DNA of 34,186 nucleotides from Actinomycetes bacterium (GTDB lineage Bacteria; Actinomycetota; Acidimicrobiia; Acidimicrobiales; Microtrichaceae), in contig JAKOVA010000276.1 in the NCBI GenBank assembly GCA_029782335.1, positions 1-34,186 on the forward strand. The letters are read 5' to 3'. Shown piece after piece: positions 17,701-25,400 of this stretch (position 1 is its first letter; each line of letters opens with the position of its first letter). The notes beneath the pieces were generated by a model, which searched no databases, was not told the DNA's origin, and was given only the letters and a program-made list of their open reading frames with translations. The position numbers and the translations under genes are program-made.

Positions 17701-18667
17701 CGGATTCGGACTCGTCGCGCGGATGCAGGAGTGGCTGGCCCTCGAGCGTGCGGTCTTCCGCCACGAAGAGGAAGATCAGCCGGTACACCACGCGCAACAG
17801 CTGCCCGTGGAAGTCCACCAGCGACAGTGAACCGGATCGCAGCGCCTCGCGCAGGGCGGCATTCTTCGGATGGCTGGTGAACCCCTCGCCCAGCACCTGA
17901 AGCGCGCGCTCGACGCTGCCGCGCAGATCCTTGAGCGCGCGCGTGCCCTGCTCCTGCGCCTCCTTGGTCCACTCCTCGAGCCAACATGTCTCGATGCGGT
18001 TGCCGTCCCGCGGCGCGAAGCGGGTGGCGTGGGCGACCAGCCACAACAGCACAAAGTCCGAGTACGCCTCGGCGCTGAACATTGCTTCGAGGTCGAACTC
18101 GAGGAACGACTGGCGGGACAGCGCCTGGTTGTCGCGCAGGATGCGCCACCGCAGACCGTTGCCGACGATGCCCCACAGGTGGTCCGGGCTGCGGTTTAGA
18201 ACTTCCTGCACCAGGCCGTGCGGGTTGCCGCCGGCGGCGCCCCGCACCCCCGCGGCGCGGCGATCGAGGCTCAGGCCGCAGCCGACCAGGTGGATCGGCA
18301 CCGAGCCGAAGAAGCGGCTGATGGCGTAGGTGCGGCCCGCGATCGCGGGACTGGCGCTGGTGGGCAGCAGCCCGAAGCCGAGCTCGCGCAGCAGCGGCAG
18401 GCTCCACTTGTCGTTGGTGAGGCCGGTTCCTGCTTCTCCCTCCGGCAGCTTGCCCGCGGCGGCGCGGAACTCGCTCCAGTGGCGGCGAAGCCGGTTCCAC
18501 GACTGCGTGATCACCTCGTTCAGCCGCTCACCTTGCGGTAGGCCGTAGTCCTCAGGTCTGGTGCCCTTCAGACTGCCGCGCGGATCGATGACCCGCCGCA
18601 GCACGTCCGACGGCAGCAGGCCGCCCTCGGAGCGGATGGTCTGGAATTCCTGATTGCGGCGGGCCAC
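14705..18667 (-). CDS. Eco57I/PglX/DrmMI-type N6-adenine DNA methyltransferase
   Basis: This 1320-aa protein is a large gamma-class N6-adenine methyltransferase. The SAM-binding motif I is DPAVGSGHF at about 514-522, followed by GVDVNPMAAELC; catalytic motif IV is NPPW at about 780-783. About 460 residues precede the methylase core and about 500 follow it, where target recognition is expected. The C-terminus has the DTFPIVRRKDE...TKRVILEYY block usual in this family. It likely marks host DNA so that the linked helicase/nuclease set can spare it; DrmMI of DISARM class 1 and PglX of BREX do this. GTG is preferred as start because it follows the upstream TAG by two bases and AGGTG precedes it. 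An ATG at 18775 would overlap the nuclease gene by about 100 nt. Confidence 0.85.
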   Translation of the reverse strand: MARRNQEFQTIRSEGGLLPSDVLRRVIDPRGSLKGTRPEDYGLPQGERLNEVITQSWNRLRRHWSEFRAAAGKLPEGEAGTGLTNDKWSLPLLRELGFGLLPTSASPAIAGRTYAISRFFGSVPIHLVGCGLSLDRRAAGVRGAAGGNPHGLVQEVLNRSPDHLWGIVGNGLRWRILRDNQALSRQSFLEFDLEAMFSAEAYSDFVLLWLVAHATRFAPRDGNRIETCWLEEWTKEAQEQGTRALKDLRGSVERALQVLGEGFTSHPKNAALREALRSGSLSLVDFHGQLLRVVYRLIFLFVAEDRTLEGQPLLHPRDESESARMARERYAAHYGTARLRELAGKIKGSRHSDLWRQFQVLLRALAGEPAFEGTRRSLALPALGSFLWSPGSTADLNDAELTNHDFLEALRHLAYTRQGKVLRPVDYQNLGAEELGGVYESLLALTPQISADGARFTFAEFAGNERKTSGSYYTPDSLVQCLLDSALDPVVEDAIKGKTGDEAEQAILRLKVCDPAVGSGHFLVGAAHRLARHLARVRAQAQGESEPSPLLYQHALRDVIGRCLYGVDVNPMAAELCRVSLWLEALEPGKPLSFLDHHIRVGNSLFGATPALIAGGLPDNAFDAIEGDDKKICSALKKRNRLEREGQRDMLHLMVAEPPAAYSTLADQSRGLDEVPDATLDEIKRKAEQFHRLVVSEEYRHAQRIADAWCAAFVWLKHPNMSAEPPTSDTLHRLRVDGNALSEPQGREVECLASQYQFFHWQLAFPEVFAAGGFDLVLGNPPWDTLSPDAKEFFAGYNPEVRFRDEKGQKALIADLLAEREIKQKWEQYRRELFGLVHFLKESGRYVLYAEGNLGKGDFNIYRMFVELALRSVRQGGRCAQLVPEGIYNGANCAAIRAELLTRARWERLLGFENARGIWFDGIDTRMKFALYTAAVPGVTERLPVRFGIRTLDDLAAAARGETLGLPVNLIYEFSPDALAVMEFGDQRDIDIAAKMYARWPKFGDESAGPPVREYMREVDMGNDRDLFTEDPAGLPLYEGRMVDQYDHRAKGYRSGRGRAAEWVLLEFGQPGKSIQPQWRILRQRVPDKVVPRLAKYRVGFCDVTSPTNERSLVATLIPPGCVAGDKVPTVSFAAEDEWALTVWLAVANSFAMDYIARKKVALKMSYTVLDSLPFPRVGGTDPIAKTLVPLVIRLACCGPEMTAFWNARAGEGWCEPVSADGSPPGAEDPDERFHLRAQIDAIVARDVFGLTKDELACILDTFPIVRRKDEERYGEYLTKRVILEYYAAVPRDDLSGGGKPVLHWDRRAAETRASRTPQS

Positions 18668-18669
18668 GG

Positions 18670-19569
18670 CTACAGCACCTGCACTGCGGCCGAATCTGCC
18701 AACTTGCGCTCGATCCAGGCGGTCAGGTCCCGAAGGATCGGACGCTCGGCTGGCGCGGCCGCGGTCATTGCACATGCCAGCAGCTGCTGGTAGGACGCGG
18801 CCCGTAACGGGACTGCGCGGCCTGCCGTGCTCTCAATCAGCCGCTGCCATTCCTCGGACCTGACCTTCCCGGCCATGGGGAACGGTCCGTCGGCATAGAC
18901 GACGATAAAGGCCGCCGGCAGCCCCGATTCCTTGCTCAGGGCTCGCGCGGCCACGAGGTTGCGCATCCATTGATACCACCCGCTGGCGAATGGACAGGGG
19001 CGGTAATCACTCGTCGGATCGAATGCCAGAACTTCCGGCACGAACTCCCAATAGCGAATCCCCTTGCCCGAGAGAGCACAACGGGCCGAAACACCATTGA
19101 CCGGATTGACCTGTCCGACGTAGGCACCGCTGCATTGCGCCATCCCAGCGTGCCGCCCAGACGTGATGGTTCGTGGCTGGCTGCATCCACCGCCATCCGG
19201 TTCGGTGAACTTGCACTCGAAAAGCACAATGGATGAGGCGCTCTGTGCTCGAACGTCGATCTGTGAGGGCCTGGGTTCACCGAGCAGCGCCCGAGGCAAG
19301 CACACCTCCGGCTCGATGGACCAATGAGCAGCGGACTGAAGCGAAAGCGCGGTCATCCAAGCATTGAGGATCGCATCGCGGGATCCAAGCAAATCGATGG
19401 TGACGAACAGATCGAGTGCGAGGGCCTGAGACGATTCACGTCGGCCCGCCGTCACAAGCCCAGCCTGGTCGCGGTGCCAAGGAAACACCGGTGCTTTGCG
19501 GACGAGTTGCCGCACGCGCGGGAACAAGTTGGCCTCGACGGCCTCGATTTCGTTCGACTTGAGCGGCAT
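18670..19569 (-). CDS. PD-(D/E)XK-fold nuclease candidate
   Basis: This 299-aa protein is not a family I can name, but it shows a convincing restriction-endonuclease core. E88 is in EPEVCLPRALLG, D105 in PSQIDV, and E118-x-K120 in LFECKFTE, the order E...D...ExK with a beta strand before each acidic residue. A DGGGC turn and several Cys and His residues follow. Residues 200-299 are helical. It sits between the SNF2 helicase and the methyltransferase, 10 bases after the former and two bases before the GTG of the latter, so it is a good candidate for the cutting partner of the methyltransferase. The ATG at 19569 was chosen because the upstream extension (to 19935) lies in the helicase gene and has shadow-like composition. 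Confidence 0.7.
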   Translation of the reverse strand: MPLKSNEIEAVEANLFPRVRQLVRKAPVFPWHRDQAGLVTAGRRESSQALALDLFVTIDLLGSRDAILNAWMTALSLQSAAHWSIEPEVCLPRALLGEPRPSQIDVRAQSASSIVLFECKFTEPDGGGCSQPRTITSGRHAGMAQCSGAYVGQVNPVNGVSARCALSGKGIRYWEFVPEVLAFDPTSDYRPCPFASGWYQWMRNLVAARALSKESGLPAAFIVVYADGPFPMAGKVRSEEWQRLIESTAGRAVPLRAASYQQLLACAMTAAAPAERPILRDLTAWIERKLADSAAVQVL

Positions 19570-19579
19570 CACGAAGATC

Positions 19580-22414
19580 TCACCCGAGCTTTGGCAAGAG
19601 GACGTAAGCGCCGAGGATGTCCACCGGCAGCACGGGAGCGATCGAAACCCGCCCTTTCGCTCGCGCAGCCTCACGGACGCGCTCGTGGGCTGCCAGCTGC
19701 AGCGACGCGCGCTCGGCGGCCACGGCCTCCAACGCGATCTGCAGCTTTGGCAACACGGGGAGCAGCAGCGCGAGCTGCTGGTCGATGGCGGTGGCCACGA
19801 GATTGCGCTCCGGGCGGGCCGCGAGAAGCTGTTCGCCGACATCGGGGGCGAGCCAGGTGGGCGCTTCGGCGGTGCCGGTGCAGGCCAATGCCACGATCTC
19901 CTCGGCCAGCAAGGTTTCGCCGTCGGCGGCGCCAATGCGCAGGTGATATCGAAACCGCGCCACGAGCAGCGTGGTTCGGGAGTTCACGCCGGAGGTCGAA
20001 ATCACCCCGCAGCGTGCCGCCACTGGCCTGCCGTCACGGGCGATCGGGTCGAGCGCCTGATCCAGCGTCCAGCTCGCCAGTCCTTCAACGACCGGACTGG
20101 TTCGGCCGAGATAGATCTCTCCGTCCTGCAATGGAAGATCGAAGCGCCCGGTGAAGGGTTCGTCACGGCCCAGGGCCTGGCGCAACGCACGCGGAGTTCC
20201 CGGGCTGAGCTGAACCGTCGCGGCGCCGCCAGACTCCTGCACCGGAACCGCGGCCGAATGGAGAACAGCACGGAAGAAGCGCGCCACGTCCTCACTGCGA
20301 CCGATGGCACGACGCACGCCCTGCAGTTCGGCGGCAACGGCCTCCGGGCTCAAGGTGTGCTGAGCAAAACGCGACCGGCTTGCCTTCTCGCGGTCGCGGG
20401 CGCTATCCCACCCGCGGTGAATCTGAGCCTTCTTGCTGTCCAGGTCGTCGATGAAGTCGAGGGTGAGCTGCCGGTTTCCCGCACGGGTCTGCTCGCGGAA
20501 CAGCGCGCCCTCGAAGAGCGCCTCGGCAATCTGTTCGCTGGAACCGGGCACCGCGACCGTGACACCGAGGTCGCTCTTGATCGCCTTGTGCTTGCGGATC
20601 AGCACTTCGAGGATCACACCGTCGATGGGGTTGTCGGTGCCGTAGTAGGTGACGACGCGCACCTCGCGCTTCTGCTGGCCGAAGCGGTCCACGCGTCCTT
20701 CGCGCTGCTCGTGGCGGGTCGGATTCCAGGCGAGGTCATAGTGCAGCACCGCGTCGAAGTGCTGCTGCAGGTTGATGCCCTCGGAGAGGCAGTCGGTGCA
20801 GACGAGCACGAACTGACCCGGCTCCGCGACAAGCTCCGCGATTCGGCCCTCGCGCTCGGCCGGCGGAAGCAGGCCCGTTACCGACTCGATGCGCACCTTG
20901 GCGGACAGGATGGCCCGCAACTGCTTGGCCACGTAATCCGCGGTATCGACGAAGCGGCAGAAGACGACGGGGTGAAACCCGTCATTGAGCAGCGCCTTGA
21001 TCTCGCGGGCGGCGCCTTGCAGCTTGAGATCGTCTGCGGGCTCCACGGCCTCCGCCCGGCGAGCGAACTCGAGCAGCCGGCGCCGCGTCGGGTCACGAAT
21101 GCCCTCCGTGTCGGAGCCGGGGCTGAAGTCGATCGCCACGGTGTCGTCGGCGTCGCCTTGATCGAGCACGGTGCGGCGCCCGACTTCATCGACATCCTCG
21201 CCTTCGGCCTGATCGACCGCGGCGCGGCTGCGCAAGGTGGCCGCAGCGGCAGCCGGACTCGACGAGACGCAGCGAAGCAGCGCGAGCGCCGACCAGTAGC
21301 GAACCCGTTGGCGCCGGTCGCCTCCTGCTTCCTCCGCGACGTACTCCCTTGCAAAGGCCAGGATGTCGTCGAACAACGCACGGTAGGCTTTGCCGAACGT
21401 GTAGGTCGCCTCCTTGTCCTTGCGCTCCGGAAACGCGGTGTCCGTCTCGAGGTAATGGCGGATGTCGGCACGCCGGCGCTGGACCAGGTGGCGAGCCAGT
21501 CTGCGACGGACGCCTTCACGCTCACTGCGGTCCAGATCGTTGGGCAGGTTGGCGAAGTCGCTATCCAGCAGGCTGAGAAGAGACCGGAACGCTTCCTCGT
21601 CGCCGCTGTGCGGGGTCGCCGTCACCAGCACGAGGTTTCTCGCCGGGTCTTCGGTGACCCGACGCAGCAACTCGAAGCGCTGCTGCCGGCCACGCCCGAC
21701 ACCGCCGGCGAGCGTGCAGCCGTGAGCCTCATCGACGATCACGAACTCGGGGCAGCGCAGCGCAAAGTCCTCGGCGCGCCGTGGCGTCTTGATGAAGTCG
21801 GTCGACACGACGGTGAAGCGATGACGGTCGAAGACGGAGACGCCGATCGGCAGATCGCGCTCCAGGCGCTGGATGGTGCTGGACAGGACCAGCTCCGCTT
21901 CGATGTGGAACTTCTCCGCCAGCTCGCGCTGCCACTGCTCCGCCAGGTGCGGCGGACAGAGCACGGCCATGCGCCGGATCTCGCCGCGATCGAGAAGCTC
22001 GCGCGCAATCAGCGATGCCTCGATCGTCTTGCCGATACCGACGTCGTCCGCGATCAGCATGCGGATGGGATCGAGCTTGAGGGCCATCATCAGCGGCACG
22101 AGCTGATAGGGCCGCGGCTCGGCGGCGATGCGCCCGAAGCTACGGAAGGGGCCCGCCGCCGCCCGGGTCGAGAGCCTGGCCGCATCGCGTAGCAGTTGAC
22201 CCGACGCGAAGTCGCCCAGATCCTCGCGCCCGGGCAGCGAGAAGCTTGCCGACTGAACGGGCTCAACTGCGGGCAGTACGCCGGCGATTTCCTCGTCGAG
22301 ACCGCCGACCGGCCGCAGCATCAGCAACTCGTCGGTCGAATCGGGCAGCACGACCCACTCGCGCCCGCGGGCGTTGACAAGCGTGCCGGGCTTCGAAAAG
22401 GAAGCAGTGCTCAT
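19580..22414 (-). CDS. SNF2-family helicase, DrmD-like
   Basis: This 944-aa protein is an SNF2/RapA-type superfamily-2 ATPase. Walker A is DDVGIGKT at 123-130, DEAH is at 228-231, TATPHSG marks motif III, CTDCLSEGINL is near 541, and REGRVDRFGQ is the motif VI arginine finger near 575. A C-terminal region of about 350 residues has no recognised catalytic motif. The architecture and length match DrmD, the SNF2 helicase of class 1 DISARM, which acts with an N6-adenine methyltransferase and a DUF1998 protein. All three kinds of protein are neighbours here. The ATG overlaps the upstream stop as ATGA. No PLD nuclease (DrmC) was found in the operon. Confidence 0.82.
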   Translation of the reverse strand: MSTASFSKPGTLVNARGREWVVLPDSTDELLMLRPVGGLDEEIAGVLPAVEPVQSASFSLPGREDLGDFASGQLLRDAARLSTRAAAGPFRSFGRIAAEPRPYQLVPLMMALKLDPIRMLIADDVGIGKTIEASLIARELLDRGEIRRMAVLCPPHLAEQWQRELAEKFHIEAELVLSSTIQRLERDLPIGVSVFDRHRFTVVSTDFIKTPRRAEDFALRCPEFVIVDEAHGCTLAGGVGRGRQQRFELLRRVTEDPARNLVLVTATPHSGDEEAFRSLLSLLDSDFANLPNDLDRSEREGVRRRLARHLVQRRRADIRHYLETDTAFPERKDKEATYTFGKAYRALFDDILAFAREYVAEEAGGDRRQRVRYWSALALLRCVSSSPAAAAATLRSRAAVDQAEGEDVDEVGRRTVLDQGDADDTVAIDFSPGSDTEGIRDPTRRRLLEFARRAEAVEPADDLKLQGAAREIKALLNDGFHPVVFCRFVDTADYVAKQLRAILSAKVRIESVTGLLPPAEREGRIAELVAEPGQFVLVCTDCLSEGINLQQHFDAVLHYDLAWNPTRHEQREGRVDRFGQQKREVRVVTYYGTDNPIDGVILEVLIRKHKAIKSDLGVTVAVPGSSEQIAEALFEGALFREQTRAGNRQLTLDFIDDLDSKKAQIHRGWDSARDREKASRSRFAQHTLSPEAVAAELQGVRRAIGRSEDVARFFRAVLHSAAVPVQESGGAATVQLSPGTPRALRQALGRDEPFTGRFDLPLQDGEIYLGRTSPVVEGLASWTLDQALDPIARDGRPVAARCGVISTSGVNSRTTLLVARFRYHLRIGAADGETLLAEEIVALACTGTAEAPTWLAPDVGEQLLAARPERNLVATAIDQQLALLLPVLPKLQIALEAVAAERASLQLAAHERVREAARAKGRVSIAPVLPVDILGAYVLLPKLG

Positions 22415-25400
22415 GGGCGCGGCACCCCGAAGATGTCCGGATGCTTGCGAAGGATGGCGGGCCAATCCTCCTTGTGGTGGAACCGGATCACGATGTATCC
22501 GGCTTCCATCAGTCGCTGCGTGATGGCCTGATCCTCCTTCATCTGGTCGGGCTGGTCATGCGGCGGACCGTCGACATAGATCGCGGCGTTCGACTCGCGG
22601 TAGTAAAAGTCCGGCTGCGTGTACTGCCCCGGCACCTGGTACTGCGCCTCGTCCGGCAGGCGAAGCACGAGGGAATCGACTAGATTGAGCCAGCGCTGCT
22701 CGAGTTGGCTGTCGCACCGCTTGCGTAGAGCGGCAACGCGTTCGCCACGAGAACCGGCGCCGCCCGCCGGGCGGCACTCGGCACTTGCGAGCGCCTGCAG
22801 ATGGTCGCGGATGAGGGCCCGGTCGAGGTCCTTATGATCGGGCTGGTTGCCGTAGTCCAGCAGGCACTCGTAGCAGGCCTTGCCGCAGGTCGAGGCGCCA
22901 CGATCTTCGAGGGTGTCCGGGTCGTAGTGGCACAGTTCCAGCGCGCGGCGGGCGAGCGCAGGGAGCACCGTCGGGTCCTCCGCGAGCTGGCGTAGCACGC
23001 CGGCGCCGCCTTCGGACGCCTCATAGAAGAGGATCTCCTGGCGATCCTGCGCCGATGGCATGGGCTCGCAGGACAGCTCGCGCGGCTCCAGCTGGAAGTG
23101 CTGTTGGATGGCCTGCTTGAAGGCCGCCTGAAGGCCAGCCATCTCCGGGCCGGAGCGGGGCGGCTCGAACCGCATCACGAGCGCGTTCTTCGTGTCCTTC
23201 ACGAAAGGCACGACCCGCTGGACGCGTCCTTGCGCGGCCGCATCGTCCTGGTCGTCTTCGTCGGCTTGATTACGTGACCAGTAGCCGCGTTCCAGATCGA
23301 GGTTGAAGCCGGGCGGCTGGCTCCCTTGTCGCTGACTGGCCCAGCCCAGGTTGATGCGGAACAGGTCGGTGGCGTCGCCATAGCTGAGGCGCAAGGCAAG
23401 CGTGCCATCGATCGACACTTCTGCATCCTTGCGATCGAGCTTGCCGCCGATCTCCGGAAACCGATACGAGGTGGCCAGCCGGTAGCCGAAGCGCTGCCGC
23501 TCCTCCTCGTCGCAGGTGATGCGCTGGGCAAGTTTCAGGCTCACGTTCTGCAGCTGCACCAGGTTGTCGATCCGCGCCGGGCCCTCGAGCGCCGCACCGC
23601 ACCGGTCGCACAGCTCGGCAAGGTTGTTGCCCTGCTCCAGATGCGCGTATCCGCACTTGGGGCAGCGCTTCATCGTTGCAGTGACGAGGTCGTGAGTCGC
23701 CTCGATCTCGTCGGACCCGAAATCGAGATTGACCTTGTAGACCCGGTAACGAGCGCCCTCGTGGTAAATCAGCGCGCGCGGCCCGAACTCCGAAATGGCC
23801 AGGAAGCGGGGACGTGAGACGAATTCGTCGCGTCCCTTTCGTTGTCGACGTCCGGGTACGTAGGCCGAGAGGGGAAGCCGTGGGAAGTTGTATCCCGGCA
23901 GGAAGCCCTCGGCAGCGAAGTAGCGGTACGAGTAGAAGTCACCCTCGAACACGCCCTCGGCCTCGGTGAGCAGCTTGATCTGGCTCTCGGCTTGGGCGCG
24001 AAGCCGGCGGGAGTGGTTGCGCTCCGCTTCCGGTCGCGCATGGTCGCCAATGATGCGGTGGTGCAGTTCGCGTTGCCGGACCGCCGAGCGGTAGAGACTG
24101 CGCCAACGCTCGCATGCCGAGTCGAAGCTGCGCTCGATCTGATCGAGAACTTCCGCGACCCAGCGATCATGGAACCACGCCGCCGTGGACAGCTCGGCCT
24201 GCAGGCTGTTCACCAGCGCATTGGCCTTCGCAAGTGCCGCGGCCCGAGCCACCGGGTTGCGCAACTCGCGCATCAACGCTTCCTTCACTGGCAACGGGAG
24301 CCTGCCATCGCTTGGCGTCAGCTCCAGTACGGTGGTCAATGTCTTGCCAAGATTGGGCTTTGCGGCCTCCATCCAGACCGCGTGGATGTGGGAGCGCACG
24401 AGATCCCGGTTGCGCAAGTCGATGCGAGGAGGAGCGACAGATCCCGACACCATGCGGCTCGGTGCGCGGTAGAAGTACTGGTCGTGCGGACTACGACCCG
24501 CGCAATAGGTGAACACCATCGCCGGCTGCCCGCCGCGGCCGGCTCGACCGCTGCGCTGCGCATAGTTGGCAGGTGTCGGCGGCACGTTGCGCAGGTTGAC
24601 GAGATTCAATTGCGCGATGTCGACGCCGAGCTCCATGGTCGGCGAACAGAACAGCAATGGCAGGTCGCCGCTGCGGAACCGGTCCTCACGTTCCTCGCGG
24701 TCCTCCGAGGCCACCTGAGCCGTGTGCTCGCGGGCCTCGAGGACGGACTTCAGGTCGACGAAGCCCCGGTAGCACTCGACGAAGTAGCGATTGACCTCCG
24801 GCGGGATCTCACCAGCGGCGAGCAGGCGCGTGCGATCAATAGGGCGGATCTCGCCGTCGCTTGGCAACCAGCGCAGCGCGTCGGCATTGAGCTGGTACCC
24901 CGGATCGTCCCCGTCCCGGCCGCTGCGCACCTGCTCGACGACTCCATACCGCTTGAGGGCGAGCAGCAAGAACCGAATGGCCGCGTCGACCTGCTCCCGC
25001 CCGAACGGTTGGCCCGCTTGCGCGTATGGCGTCAGCAAGCGCTTGAGATACCGCCCGAACGCTCCATAGGACGAGAGGAAGAATCCTGACCGGTCCTGCT
25101 GTCGTTTGGGCCGTGGATACGCGACTTCCGCTTTCGTCAGCTCGCGCGCATCGTCGAGGTACCAGACCGTGTCTTCCAGCAGCCGAGGCTTTGTCTGTTC
25201 GACGAGGTCCAGTTGCTTTTGGGGATCAAGCACATCGACCTTGACCGCCAACGCTCGACGCATCACATCGAGCAGCGTGCGGACGGTTTCCTCCCGGGTC
25301 TCCGGCGGGCAGTCCCGCAGCGCCGCCGGGACTTCGACGAACCGGTCACCCTCTCGATCCTTCACCGTGAAGCCGGCCGCCCACAAGGGGGCCTCGCCGA

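Noticed and set aside
18668-18775. ATG at 18775 as start of the methyltransferase
   Set aside because: It would overlap the nuclease gene by about 100 nt with unconserved residues; the GTG at 18667 has AGGTG upstream and fits the tight spacing of the operon.
20648-20662. 14-base match between the recombinase-side repeat and the helicase gene (GTGACGACGCGCAC)
   Set aside because: The copy is within the conserved coding sequence of the SNF2 helicase and lacks the second arm; treated as coincidence.
19496-22192. 898-aa open frame on the + strand
   Set aside because: It lies antisense to the SNF2 helicase, whose motifs are all in order. The plus-strand product has no domain and a composition expected of a shadow in GC-rich DNA.
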